Assembly (NCBI RefSeq): GCF_038593855.1
Contig: NZ_CP151996.1
Span: 3,224,001 to 3,288,000, forward strand
DNA length: 64,000 nucleotides
Direction of reading: 5' to 3'
DNA from: Lysinibacillus sp. FSL M8-0337
GTDB taxonomy: Bacteria; Bacillota; Bacilli; Bacillales_A; Planococcaceae
The notes under the pieces were generated by a model. That model searched no databases, was not told where the DNA came from, and was given only the letters and a program-made list of their open reading frames with translations. Position numbers and translations under genes: made by a program. Positions 35,535-44,346 of the stretch are shown here, in pieces (the stretch's first letter is position 1; every line of letters begins with the position of its first letter).

Positions 35535-38408
35535 TTATCCTATAAGACTTAATAAACTTTCTCGGTTATTGTATGCTAATGTATAATTTGGATTCAGTTC
35601 TATGGCTTTATCGTAATCATCTAGAGCTTCTTTATACTTCCCTATATCTTTATATAAGTTTCCTCGATTATTGTACGCGTCTGCATAATTTGGGTTTAGT
35701 TCTATTGCTTTACTGTAATCTAATAAGGCCTCTTTATTTTTCTCTAATTTTTTATTTAAGATCCCTCGGTTATTGTACACTAGTGCATGGTTTGGGTTTA
35801 TTTCTATCGCTTTACTATAGTCTGATAAAGCCTCTTCATTTCTCTCTAATTTTTTATTTAAGACTCCTCGGTTATTGTACGCGTCTACATAATTTGGATT
35901 TAGTTCTATTGCTTTACTGTAATCTAATAAGGCCTCTTTATTTTTCTCTAATTTTTTATTTAAGATTCCTCGGTTATTGTACGCGTCTGCATAATTTGGA
36001 TTTATTTCTATCGCTTTACTGTAATCTAATAAAGCCTCTTTATTTTTCTCTAATTTTTTATTTAAAATTCCTCGATTATTGTACGCTTCTGCATAATTTG
36101 GATTTAGTTCTATCGCTTTACTGTAATCTAATAAAGCTTCTTCATTTTTCTCTAATTGTTTATTTAAAATCCCTCGGTTATTATACGCGGTTGCATAGTT
36201 TGGATTTATTTTTATGGCTTTACTGTAATCTGCTAATGCTTCTTTGTACTTTCCTATATCTTTATATAAGTTCCCTCGGTTATTATACGCGTCTGCATGA
36301 TTTGGATTTATTTCTATCGCTTTACTGTAGTCTGATAAGGCCTCTCCATTTTTCTCTAATTGTTTATTTAAGATTCCTCGGTTATTGTACGCGGTTGCAT
36401 AGTTTGGATTTATTTTTATGGCTTTACTGTAATCCGCTAATGCTTCCTTATACTTCGAATTATCATAATATAAGATTCCTCGGTTATTGTACGCTTCTGC
36501 ATAATTTGGATTTAGTTCTATCGCCTTACTGTAATCTAATAAAGCCTCTTTATTTTTCTCTATTTTTTTATTTAAGATTCCTCGATTATAGTACCCGACT
36601 GCATAGTTTGGATTTATTTTTATGGCTTTATTGTAATCCGCTAATGCTTCCTCATACTTCGAATTATCATAATACAAAATTCCTCGGTTATTGTACGCAG
36701 TTGTATAGTTTGGATTTATTTTTATGGCTTTACTGTAATCTAATAAGGCTTCTTTAATTTCCCCTAATTTTCTTTTAAGAATCCCACGACTAACATATGT
36801 TTGACTATCAAATGAATTGATTCTTATAGCATTATCATAGTCGATTACTGCTTCAGCAATTTTGTCTAATTTAGTATAAGCTTTTGCCCGTATTAAATAA
36901 TATTCTATAATAGATTCATTTTCTCCTATATATTGAGAAGCTTTTTGTATTACTTCATTAAAACTACTTTTATCAAATAATAGATTTAGTTCGTTTTTAT
37001 TGGATTCGTAATTTTTAATACTATTACCAACAATATCTACCATTCCATCTTCAGAAAGCACTACTACTACACAGTCATTATTTACAATTTTCTTTTTTTG
37101 ATATTTTTCCATTTTTTGATATCTGATAGCTGAATTATATCTTGCCCCCCTCGAACTATCTGCTTCATCAGTGGCAAGTCCATCTAATATCACTCCAATG
37201 GCATGGAATTTACTTTCAATATCGATATAGAGTGCCCCATCTATACTAGTTAATTGATTGATAAGTGTTTTAGAAATAGTAGGATTACCTAAATTAAATA
37301 TATCAATCTCATCTACTCTAAAACATTGACTATTAAGTCTATTAATTTCGCTTTCAGCTAATTTCGGTGTAGTAATCACCACCATAGTTCCACTTTTTTG
37401 ATGGGAGGCATGTCTAATTATTTTGCATACTGAAGAAACTTTTTCACTTATTTGAAGAGCATCGTAATTTTTACCATGGAAATAATTTTTAAAGGTTTCA
37501 TTAATTTCACCTTTCAGTTTATCAGTTGGAAATTCAAATTTATTTAAAATGATGGACTTATCTTTAAAGCCTATTATTAATTTTTCTCTAAAATCTTTGG
37601 TATTACTTGAAGAATCATTAAACTCAATTAAATTAATTTTATAATCCAGTTTACCCTCAAAATTAATCACTACTATCCTATCTTCTAATTTACTTCCTTT
37701 TGAAAAACTAGCATCTTTAAATTTCCCGAGACCAAAAATTCTGTATGTATCACCTATTACAAATATATTTTCAGAAGACATTTCAAAAATTTTTCTTATT
37801 TTTTTTGTTTCTTTATATTCGATTGGTTGTTTAAAATTTACCACCATATCTATATTATTTTTTCTGTCATCTTCGTTTATTATTAATAATTTTGCAGAAA
37901 CACTAATTCCCTCGTAATTAAGCATTGATATTTTTTCAATATAATTTAAAAAATTATTTTTTAATTCCTTATTTCTTTCAATTTTTAGAACTGAATTTGT
38001 AAATTCTATTGCAGTATTTAATAATTTAAAATTTATATTCTCATTTAACATTTTATCTAAGGAACTACCTATATCATTTTCATCCATTTCTAATAAAATT
38101 GAATCCAATAGAAATCGAATAAAGGAGAATTGTTCTTTATTCCAAAATAAATATGAATTGTCTGAGGTAAATCCTTCTATTAAAATAGTAAATAGTTGTT
38201 TATCTACTTTATATCTAATTCTCTCCACTTTATTAAAATCTTCATCTTCAAACAATTGCCCCTCATTCAATTTAGATGAAATTGTTTCCTCTTCAATTCT
38301 ATCCTCTTCTCCAAATTTAATACCAATTTTTACATACTCGCTGATTTCTGATAAATATTTCTCAACTAATTTTTTCAATTTTTCAGTTTCATTAATATTC
38401 AATTTCAT
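35535..38408 (-). CDS. DisA/CdaA-like nucleotide-binding domain fused to 13 TPRs
   Basis: A 957-residue cytoplasmic protein. Residues 1-300 are unassigned (mixed alpha/beta). Residues about 315-465 resemble the diadenylate-cyclase (DAC) domain: a strand TMVVITT, then S-I-D-G-A at 388-392 in the place of the D-G-A motif, and R-G-A-R-Y-N-S-A at 420-427 in the place of R-G-T-R-H-R-A-A, followed by VVVVLSEDG. The His and second Arg of RHR are changed, so it may sense nucleotides rather than make c-di-AMP. Residues about 501-957 are 13 tetratricopeptide repeats of 34 residues plus a cap. Strong AT bias. No partner gene. Confidence 0.7.
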   Translation of the reverse strand: MKLNINETEKLKKLVEKYLSEISEYVKIGIKFGEEDRIEEETISSKLNEGQLFEDEDFNKVERIRYKVDKQLFTILIEGFTSDNSYLFWNKEQFSFIRFLLDSILLEMDENDIGSSLDKMLNENINFKLLNTAIEFTNSVLKIERNKELKNNFLNYIEKISMLNYEGISVSAKLLIINEDDRKNNIDMVVNFKQPIEYKETKKIRKIFEMSSENIFVIGDTYRIFGLGKFKDASFSKGSKLEDRIVVINFEGKLDYKINLIEFNDSSSNTKDFREKLIIGFKDKSIILNKFEFPTDKLKGEINETFKNYFHGKNYDALQISEKVSSVCKIIRHASHQKSGTMVVITTPKLAESEINRLNSQCFRVDEIDIFNLGNPTISKTLINQLTSIDGALYIDIESKFHAIGVILDGLATDEADSSRGARYNSAIRYQKMEKYQKKKIVNNDCVVVVLSEDGMVDIVGNSIKNYESNKNELNLLFDKSSFNEVIQKASQYIGENESIIEYYLIRAKAYTKLDKIAEAVIDYDNAIRINSFDSQTYVSRGILKRKLGEIKEALLDYSKAIKINPNYTTAYNNRGILYYDNSKYEEALADYNKAIKINPNYAVGYYNRGILNKKIEKNKEALLDYSKAIELNPNYAEAYNNRGILYYDNSKYKEALADYSKAIKINPNYATAYNNRGILNKQLEKNGEALSDYSKAIEINPNHADAYNNRGNLYKDIGKYKEALADYSKAIKINPNYATAYNNRGILNKQLEKNEEALLDYSKAIELNPNYAEAYNNRGILNKKLEKNKEALLDYSKAIEINPNYADAYNNRGILNKKLEKNKEALLDYSKAIELNPNYVDAYNNRGVLNKKLERNEEALSDYSKAIEINPNHALVYNNRGILNKKLEKNKEALLDYSKAIELNPNYADAYNNRGNLYKDIGKYKEALDDYDKAIELNPNYTLAYNNRESLLSLIG
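35583..36806 (-). repeat. Twelve 102-bp tandem repeats coding TPRs
   Basis: Within the preceding gene, residues 535-942 consist of twelve consecutive units of exactly 34 codons with very similar DNA (a core reading YNNRGILNKKLEKNKEALLD). Several units differ by only a few bases, so copy-number change by recombination is likely. Confidence 0.9.
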
Positions 38409-38969
38409 TCTCCCTTTAATTATATGACAACAGATTTTTGAAATTTTAGAATTAAAAAATGATTCTTTTTAATTCTGCTAAACCGAGAACTTTTCCCTAT
38501 TTATACAGATGTTCTATAGATTAAGTCAAAATGTTGATTCAATATTCTATCATCTCACTTCCAAATTGACCAACATCTAATAAATATCAAATTACCTATT
38601 ATTATACTATATATTACAAATAAATAATAAAATCTCTTCATTCTTAAAATATTAAGGACTTCGGCTAATTGTATATAAATTACACTTAACTTTCAGAGGA
38701 TTTGTGCAACAACCTAGAAGTAGTTTCTTCAGCCACTGAAAATGGTAGAAACTTTTCATTTCTGTCCCTTTCTAACATATTCCCCAAAAAGGAAAGCACT
38801 TCAAACCCTTTGATTCTAAAGGATTTGAAGCGCTTTTCTGTTGTTTACCTCACTTTTTTAGACACCCATCATAGATTGGTGGGAATGAAAAATTTTGTAA
38901 GTGTGAAGTTGAAATAAACAAGGATATTTTATTGGGATAAGTTAAATACTATTTTTAGGAGGTGTCGAA
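38409..38969. other. Long AT-rich intergenic with a repeat copy
   Basis: About 560 bases. The first 280 show no structure; 38743-38840 is the most degenerate of three copies of a tRNA-adjacent repeat. No gene was seen. Confidence 0.5.
38743..38840. repeat. Repeat copy A (tRNA-downstream type)
   Basis: It contains GTAGAAACTTTTCATTTC, TTTCTAACATATTC and the hairpin AAACCCTT...AAAGGATTTGAAGCGCTTTT. The same series of motifs occurs at 46045-46142 and 53634-53755. Confidence 0.7.
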
Positions 38970-39134
38970 ATGAAAAGGGATAAAAAAGATACAGAATTTG
39001 CAACAGACGAGTCAACAAAACCATCCAATATTAAAAAACCTAATGCGCGTGTCGGGCATACTGAACCCCCTCGCCCAAAACATGAAGAAGACCTAATTAT
39101 GGATGAGAAAAAAAGTAAGTCGACTTCATTATAA
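38970..39134 (+). CDS. Small, highly charged protein, 54 residues
   Basis: A short frame with a strong AGGAGGTGTCGAA site before the ATG and a terminator about 30 bases after the stop. The product is hydrophilic and probably disordered, rich in Lys, Asp, Glu and Pro (KKPNARVGHTEPPRPKHEED). No family recognised; its lack of hydrophobic residues suggests a small nucleic-acid- or protein-binding peptide, but this is speculation. Confidence 0.6.
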   Translation: MKRDKKDTEFATDESTKPSNIKKPNARVGHTEPPRPKHEEDLIMDEKKSKSTSL

Positions 39135-39162
39135 AATAAGACCATTTTGCCTATTATCTATT

Positions 39163-39192
39163 TTGACCACTTCATTTGGGGTGGTCTTTTTC
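39163..39192 (+). terminator. Terminator of the small charged-protein gene
   Basis: GACCAC (39165-39170) pairs with GTGGTC (39181-39186), followed by TTTTTC. Confidence 0.65.
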
Positions 39193-39473
39193 TTTTCAGA
39201 GAATCTGTTTTATGTTAGAAGTACGACAACAAATAAATCATTTTCTCTGATGAGAATACATTTTAGCCATGATTTATAGATGACATGCGGGATATCCCTT
39301 TTCATTTGGCGTCTATTTACCTTACGCTGCCCTTCAAATGCCTCTTTTCACCAACATGTTTAGTCATATAAATAGTCGAGTTTATAGATACATACAATAC
39401 AAAAAGAGAGTACAAACCTTGATTGTTTTTAAAACATCTGTATAAAAAACAAATAAACGTTTATGTAAAAAAT

Positions 39474-39502
39474 TTGAAAATTAAGAAAAGGTACTATATA
39501 AT
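39474..39502 (+). promoter_or_regulatory. Sigma-A promoter of the secreted-protein operon
   Basis: TTGAAA (39474-39479) and TATAAT (39497-39502) are separated by exactly 17 bases. A perfect palindrome ATAAACGTTTAT lies just upstream at 39453-39464. Confidence 0.8.
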
Positions 39503-39508
39503 TTCACT

Positions 39509-39535
39509 AACCTAATTATTGGAAAATTTTAGGTT
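39509..39535 (+). promoter_or_regulatory. Inverted repeat at the transcript start
   Basis: AACCTAA (39509-39515) and TTAGGTT (39529-39535) are perfect inverted arms lying at the expected start of transcription, suitable as a repressor site or leader hairpin. Confidence 0.5.
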
Positions 39536-39564
39536 AAAATTTGTATGTTGAATGGAGGATGTTT

Positions 39565-40149
39565 ATGAAGAAAACCTTATTAGCAACATCAATGTTATGT
39601 TTACTTTCTTTACATGCTGTTAGTGGTGCTAGTGCTGAAGAATCTGTAGAGCTTACAAACTCAGTAGACTTTACAAACTCGGAGGACTATACAGAATACG
39701 ATAACGCCCCGCTTGAAACTTTGCCAAGTGTTGCGCCATATGCCAGTGATATGTCAGGGTATGAATATGTGCATTCTAGTTCCTCTAGAAACAATCAACT
39801 AGAATTTCAACATTTAGCTAAAAATCCTAGTTCAGTCACGGATTCTGTTAGTTATTCAGTAGCTGTTACGCAATCTTCTTCAGCTAATGTTGCTACTAGT
39901 GCTACTTTTAAGTCAATGGTGGCTGAAGTTGGGGTTTCAACTCAAGTAGAACTAGGTACATCCACTACAAAAACACTTTCAATCACATGGTCTATTCCCG
40001 CCAATTCAAATTATTTGTTAAGAGCAGGAAGCAGTTGGGTTCAAGCAAGTGGAACTGAAAAACTATGGAGTGCAGGCAAAGTAATAAGTTCTAAGACTGT
40101 GACAGGAAAATGGACGTATACTAGTTGGAGCGATAAGGTTAAACAATGA
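39565..40149 (+). CDS. Secreted beta-rich protein, unknown function
   Basis: About 194 residues with a clear signal peptide (MKKTLLATSMLCLLSLHAVS, cleavage near ASAEE). The mature N-terminus is acidic. The C-terminal 120 residues are Ser/Thr/Val-rich alternating strands (SVSYSVAVTQSSSANVATSA, then S-T-T-K-T-L-S-I-T-W and P-A-N-S-N-Y-L-L-R-A). This style is seen in aerolysin/ETX-MTX2-like pore formers and in their shorter relatives, but that link is only a pattern impression. ATG 39565 follows GGAGGATGTTT. It overlaps the next gene by four bases. Confidence 0.7.
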   Translation: MKKTLLATSMLCLLSLHAVSGASAEESVELTNSVDFTNSEDYTEYDNAPLETLPSVAPYASDMSGYEYVHSSSSRNNQLEFQHLAKNPSSVTDSVSYSVAVTQSSSANVATSATFKSMVAEVGVSTQVELGTSTTKTLSITWSIPANSNYLLRAGSSWVQASGTEKLWSAGKVISSKTVTGKWTYTSWSDKVKQ

Positions 40150-40730
40150 TAAAAATTAAGCGTAAATATTTTATTTTTATTCTAGTTATTTTAACATCTA
40201 TTTTTGTTCTTGTAGCATGCGATAATAATGTACAAATTGAAGATAAACAAAGTAACAATCAGCAATTAGAGGAAAAACAAAATAATCATCAACAACAAAT
40301 GGAAGAAGTCAGTAGTACCGTTTCTTTAGAAAAGCAATTTATTCCACCAAATTTTGGAGTTGATGAATTTAAAGTAAACGCTAATGATAAATTAGTGGAA
40401 TTTAAAATTTCATACAGAATCAGTCCCCAGCTTTATGATGTGTTAAGACAAATTGATAGTAAATATTATTTTGAATTGAAGATACCCGAAAATATTTCTT
40501 CAATAATAAACAAAGATAGTACAGGGTTAGTTCCTGGAGCTATTATGGAATTTAATGCACTAAAATATATTGTTACTCTTAATATAGAAGTAGAAAAACC
40601 GATGACTACTAGTGAAATAAAAGAGCTAGTACAAAATAAAAATGGTTATGGACTATATATTTATGACCAAGATAAAGATGCGATTCATTACTTTGATGAT
40701 GTTGAGTTGTTTTCTACGATACCTAAGTAA
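40146..40730 (+). CDS. Lipoprotein coupled to the secreted protein
   Basis: A 194-residue lipoprotein: hydrophobic signal with the lipobox LVAC at about residue 25, then a Gln/Asn/Glu-rich linker (residues 30-55) and a folded domain of about 140 residues with alternating strands and helices. Its ATG overlaps the upstream TGA (ATGA), so it is translationally coupled to the secreted protein. It may be a membrane-side partner or protective factor; this is inferred from the coupling only. No family recognised. Confidence 0.7.
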   Translation: MIKIKRKYFIFILVILTSIFVLVACDNNVQIEDKQSNNQQLEEKQNNHQQQMEEVSSTVSLEKQFIPPNFGVDEFKVNANDKLVEFKISYRISPQLYDVLRQIDSKYYFELKIPENISSIINKDSTGLVPGAIMEFNALKYIVTLNIEVEKPMTTSEIKELVQNKNGYGLYIYDQDKDAIHYFDDVELFSTIPK

Positions 40731-41059
40731 TGGGCTAGTTTAAAAGGTTACACGATATTGGAAGCTAATGACATGGAAAAAAGCGACTCTTTGGACGCTT
40801 TTTTTCTATGTTTTATTAGAATACGTAAGTGTCCTTCGTGCCGCTAACGTGAAGTAAGATGTATCTTGCGCATTGTGTAAGAGTGAAATAACGAATAGTC
40901 GTTTTCAAAGGCTCCAATTATGACAGTATGCTGTGGATCAATATTTTAAGCCATTTCTGATTTTTTCATTATGATGTAGTAAATAGAAGATAGCCGTAAG
41001 CATGATCTTTGACTTTTAAATCCTATAAATTTACTCTTGTTTTAGAAGGAGTGAATAAC
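40731..41059. other. Intergenic with terminator and promoter region
   Basis: About 330 bases, holding the terminator at 40776-40806. The rest should contain the promoter of the ene-reductase, but no strong pair was recognised. Confidence 0.4.
40776..40806 (+). terminator. Terminator of the secreted-protein operon
   Basis: AAAAAAGCG pairs with CGCTTTTTT around ACTCTTTGGA, ending in a T-run. Confidence 0.8.
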
Positions 41060-42154
41060 ATGACAACTTTTTTAACACCATTTACTTTTCATAACGGCGT
41101 CAAAATTCGTAATCGTTACTTAATGGCACCAATGACCACTTACTCAGCAAATGCGGATGATACGGTATCAGATGCGGAGATTACATATTACCGTGAACGC
41201 TCATATGGCGTCGGTGCGGTGATTACAGCATGTGCTTACGTACTTCCTAATGGGAAAGGCTTCCCAGGTCAAATTTCGGCACATAGCGATGAATATATTT
41301 TGAGCTTAAAACGTATTGCTGATGCGATTCACGACGGTGGCGCAAAAGCAATTTTACAAATATATCACGGCGGTCGCCAAGCAGTACGCGACCTTGTGCC
41401 AAATGGCGATATCGTAAGCGCAAGTGAAACCGTTGCAGCAGATGGCGGGGTGGCACGTGCATTAACGGTAGAAGAAATTGAGGAAATCGTCGTAGCATTT
41501 GGTGAAACGACACGTCGCGCTATTGAAGCAGGATTTGACGGTGTGGAGATTCACGGTGCAAATACGTATCTATTACAACAATTCTTCTCAGGCTTTACAA
41601 ATAAACGGACAGACCGTTATGGTGGCTCTGTTGAAAAACGTATGACATTCTTATTAGAAATTATCGAAAGTGTAAACCGTGCTAAAGCGCAATATGCGAA
41701 TGATCAATTTATCATTGGTTATCGTTTTAGCCCAGAAGAGCCTGAAGAAGACGGTATCACGCTAGATGAAACGGTTCAACTTGTCAATCGTTTAGCAGAT
41801 GAAAAGCTCGATTACTTGCACATTTCATTAGGTGATTTCCGCTCTAAAGCACATCGTTATAGCGGTGAAAAAGAAAACCGTATTAAAATTTTAAAACGCA
41901 TCATTGACGGACGAATACCATTTATCGGTGTTGGTTCCATTTATTCACCAGAAGATGCGAAAGAAGCGATGGAAACAGGTGCTGATTTACTTGCACTTGG
42001 TCGTGAGCTATTAATTGAAGCTCACTGGGTGGAAAAAGTAGCCGCTGGTGAACCCGTTATTACTGAAATGGATATGAGCCGTGATAACAATATTCCAGAG
42101 CCCCTAATGAACATGATGAAACGTAATGTAGGTTGGGTCCCTGGCGTAAAGTAA
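41060..42154 (+). CDS. Old yellow enzyme family NADH:flavin oxidoreductase
   Basis: A 364-residue FMN-dependent ene-reductase-like enzyme. The family's substrate-binding pair is visible in E-I-H-G-A-N-T-Y-L-L, followed by the classical F-F-S and D-R-Y-G-G-S segments; the C-terminal FMN phosphate loop appears as IGVGSI and LALGRELL. Of the B. subtilis proteins it is closer in layout to YqiG-type than to NamA (impression). ATG 41060 follows AAGGAGTGAATAAC; the frame opens at 41009. It is a single gene; the physiological substrate is unknown. Confidence 0.9.
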   Translation: MTTFLTPFTFHNGVKIRNRYLMAPMTTYSANADDTVSDAEITYYRERSYGVGAVITACAYVLPNGKGFPGQISAHSDEYILSLKRIADAIHDGGAKAILQIYHGGRQAVRDLVPNGDIVSASETVAADGGVARALTVEEIEEIVVAFGETTRRAIEAGFDGVEIHGANTYLLQQFFSGFTNKRTDRYGGSVEKRMTFLLEIIESVNRAKAQYANDQFIIGYRFSPEEPEEDGITLDETVQLVNRLADEKLDYLHISLGDFRSKAHRYSGEKENRIKILKRIIDGRIPFIGVGSIYSPEDAKEAMETGADLLALGRELLIEAHWVEKVAAGEPVITEMDMSRDNNIPEPLMNMMKRNVGWVPGVK

Positions 42155-42409
42155 TTGTAAAAACGAACCACCATAACGAACTAAACTCAAACAAATGGCA
42201 CAACATAAAGAACAAATTATATACGATGATCCGTTTTTGGTAGCAACAGGTTTACCAATGCTAGCGATGGTCAAAAAAATCATTTATAACTAAGCGTGTA
42301 ACAACCGCGCAAGACTTCCCTGCACAGTTCATTTTCTTATGTATTCTAATAAAGAAAAAGCGTCTCAAACCTTTGATGTAAAAAGGTTAAGGCGCTGCAG
42401 GGTTCCAAA

Positions 42410-42443
42410 ATAAAATAGCCTTACAAAACTTGTTGTAAGGCTT
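42410..42443. terminator. Bidirectional terminator
   Basis: AGCCTTACAA (42417-42426) and TTGTAAGGCT (42433-42442) with A/T runs on both sides, ending the minus-strand lipoprotein gene. Confidence 0.8.
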
Positions 42444-42450
42444 TACTTTT

Positions 42451-43047
42451 TTAAATACTTGTTCCATCCGTAAAGATTATGGATTTAATTTTGTATTTAA
42501 ATTTCATATTCTCAAATGGCAAATTATAAAAACGCATATCTTCATCTTTGAATTGATTTAAATCAACAGCAGTATTGAAATTTGAAGAACCATTTGCAGG
42601 AATAACATCCCACTCATATTTGCAATCTAATGTGTATACTAATTCACCAAACATATCATAAAAATATGTTTCTGCTATAAATCCTTTTATGTCTTTATCT
42701 GTATGGTTCATATATTTCATAATAAAATTTAATTCATATCCATAGACATTATCATCAATACTTGGGTCCCTAGGAATAACATCTTCTAAAACTAATGTCA
42801 AAGATGTATTTAAATGATTGTCTTCAGCAATCTCTTCATTTTTGGAAATTTTCTCGACACTTTCAACTAAACCATCTTGATTTGATGTATTTACTTTTTC
42901 TTTTTCCTCTTGATTTAAAGTTTCTACTTTTTCTTGTTCATTCTCACCTGATTTATCAACACTTTCTTCTTTCTGATTACATGCTGATAAAATTAAAACA
43001 TAAAATAAACTTAGTAATAATAATAACTTTATCTTACTATTTTCCAT
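42451..43047 (-). CDS. Lipoprotein of unknown function
   Basis: A 198-residue lipoprotein: short basic start, hydrophobic core, lipobox ILSAC at about residue 23, then an acidic low-complexity linker (residues 25-75) and a beta-sandwich-like domain (YELNFIMKYMNHTDKDIKGF). That domain recalls the immunoglobulin-like DUF4352/FxLYD group found in exported proteins, but the match is only by style. AGGAGGAATAATT before the ATG supports the start. Monocistronic. Confidence 0.65.
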   Translation of the reverse strand: MENSKIKLLLLLSLFYVLILSACNQKEESVDKSGENEQEKVETLNQEEKEKVNTSNQDGLVESVEKISKNEEIAEDNHLNTSLTLVLEDVIPRDPSIDDNVYGYELNFIMKYMNHTDKDIKGFIAETYFYDMFGELVYTLDCKYEWDVIPANGSSNFNTAVDLNQFKDEDMRFYNLPFENMKFKYKIKSIIFTDGTSI

Positions 43048-43129
43048 AATTATTCCTCCAAATATGTATTAATCTATATGGTATCATAATTAAAATTTCA
43101 CTCAATACAAAATAAACATTTTGAGTGCC

Positions 43130-43297
43130 TCATAGTACAATTAATTTCAAAAAATCCCTTCGAAATAAGGCCAAATAATTATAAGAAAAAGAAAATTTCA
43201 CACCTAAATTTCGTTTAACAATATTCCTAAACACATCTACTATTTCTAGTAAATTGAAAATAAATCCAATAACAATATAAAATTCTAATTCAAGCAC
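43130..43297 (-). CDS. Possible small membrane-associated protein
   Basis: A 55-codon frame starting with GTG, hydrophobic at first (FYIVIGFIFNLLEIV) and then basic (KRNLGVKF, RRDFLK). The ribosome site is not convincing, and there is no terminator, so it may be chance in AT-rich DNA. Confidence 0.3.
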   Translation of the reverse strand: MLELEFYIVIGFIFNLLEIVDVFRNIVKRNLGVKFSFSYNYLALFRRDFLKLIVL

Positions 43298-43413
43298 CTC
43301 TAGGACACCAATTAGTGAATAAATGCGTAATTTATTAACTTATCTATTAGAACGTATTGTTAAAGATCACCTATCACGGAGTATTTAATTAAAGCCTATA
43401 TTAGTTAACACCC

Positions 43414-43725
43414 TTATTTCTTTATATATGGCTGTCTGAAAAACAAAAATAATGGTAATGCCAATGATAAACCAACTGTAAACAAAGTTAATAGACATAT
43501 CCACTTTTCTTTAATGTTATACTTTCTCGACTCATTAAACATAAAGATGATAAAAACAAAACATGAAATAAAAAAGTCAACAGCGAAGAAGGTCGATATC
43601 GAGTTTGCAAATAATAAATCTATTAATAACCCTAAATCAAATCCATTTTCGTTCAAGAATTGCACCAAAAAATAATATGGAAATACTGTGCCAATAATAG
43701 CAAATAACAAGTAAACTTTTCTCAT
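43414..43725 (-). CDS. DUF2834 membrane protein
   Basis: A 103-residue protein with three hydrophobic helices (about residues 3-25, 40-65 and 75-97). The order Y-Y-F-L-V-Q-F-L near the start, F-F-A-V-D-F-F in the middle and G-L-S-L-A-L-P-L-F-L-F-F-R at the end matches the DUF2834 family of unknown function. The ATG has a weak GGGGGAAGTTT-like site. Stand-alone. Confidence 0.7.
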   Translation of the reverse strand: MRKVYLLFAIIGTVFPYYFLVQFLNENGFDLGLLIDLLFANSISTFFAVDFFISCFVFIIFMFNESRKYNIKEKWICLLTLFTVGLSLALPLFLFFRQPYIKK

Positions 43726-43816
43726 TTAAAATAAACTTCCCCCTCTATGCTTTTCACAAATAATATAGTTTAATAATACCTCATAAAAAATTAATTTGAA
43801 TAAATATTTCCATTTA

Positions 43817-44152
43817 TCATTCTAACGATGGTTCACCATGCACCATTAATAGTTGAAGGCTATCACCTTCATTTAACCAATTGTAAAAATGTACTGGACG
43901 TTTTTTATATGGAGTTTCTTTTATAGAAGATGATTTATATAGATTCATATTTAAACGCTCTAAAGCCTTGCTATACGCTCGTATAAATACAGCGCTTAAA
44001 GTGCATAAAACAACCCATAAAACAATGTTCATACAAAAAGCCACGAACGTGTTGATTTCACAACATTCTTGGCTTTTAAAGTGTGTCACCAAACTTGCGT
44101 TTTGGAACGTTATTAGGTTTGTTAATGTATACGTTATAAATCGTTGTTGCAA
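43817..44152 (-). CDS. Doubtful membrane-protein frame
   Basis: A frame with one hydrophobic helix (VAFCMNIVLWVVLCTL) and a plausible C-terminal end (NWLNEGDSLQLLMVHGEPSLE). The TTG start has no ribosome site; an internal ATG at 44032 lacks one too. An overlapping plus-strand frame is also open here. It could be a decayed gene. Confidence 0.25.
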   Translation of the reverse strand: MQQRFITYTLTNLITFQNASLVTHFKSQECCEINTFVAFCMNIVLWVVLCTLSAVFIRAYSKALERLNMNLYKSSSIKETPYKKRPVHFYNWLNEGDSLQLLMVHGEPSLE

Positions 44153-44190
44153 TAAAACACAGGTTAATTTATTGACTCTAATTTTTATAT

Positions 44191-44346
44191 CTATTCTTTA
44201 CAAAAATCTACAAATTTTTTTGCCTGTATTAAGGACATACCTGTTTGCTCTCTTAAAAACTTCACCGCTTTAATTTCACCGACTGACTTTATTTTCTCTT
44301 TTACTGAGGCAATCAGTTCCTCATTATAAATTTTAGTATAATCCAT
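44191..44346 (-). CDS. Mini-protein resembling the L7/L12 C-terminal domain
   Basis: A 51-residue protein. The stretch KIKSVGEIKAVKFLREQTGMSLIQAKKFVDF follows the pattern of the ribosomal protein L7/L12 C-terminal domain (K-x-x-x-I-K-x-V-R-x-x-T-G-L-x-L-x-E-A-K-x-x-V), the face that recruits translation factors. The start at ATG 44346 follows GAGGGGGCGAAAAA. It is monocistronic. Similar small proteins occur in Firmicutes; their role is unknown. Confidence 0.65.
   Translation of the reverse strand: MDYTKIYNEELIASVKEKIKSVGEIKAVKFLREQTGMSLIQAKKFVDFCKE

Noticed and set aside
35573..36757. Long plus-strand frame of 394 codons
   Set aside because: It is the antisense shadow of the 102-bp TPR repeats; the periodic Leu/Tyr-rich product and lack of a ribosome site show it is not a gene.
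42195..42293. Short plus-strand frame of 32 codons after the ene-reductase
   Set aside because: It reads like natural protein (D-D-P-F-L-V-A-T-G-L-P-M-L), but there is no ribosome site or recognisable family; possibly a gene remnant.
43968..44273. Plus-strand frame of 101 codons
   Set aside because: It has no ribosome site, is antisense to another doubtful frame and overlaps the L7/L12-like gene.
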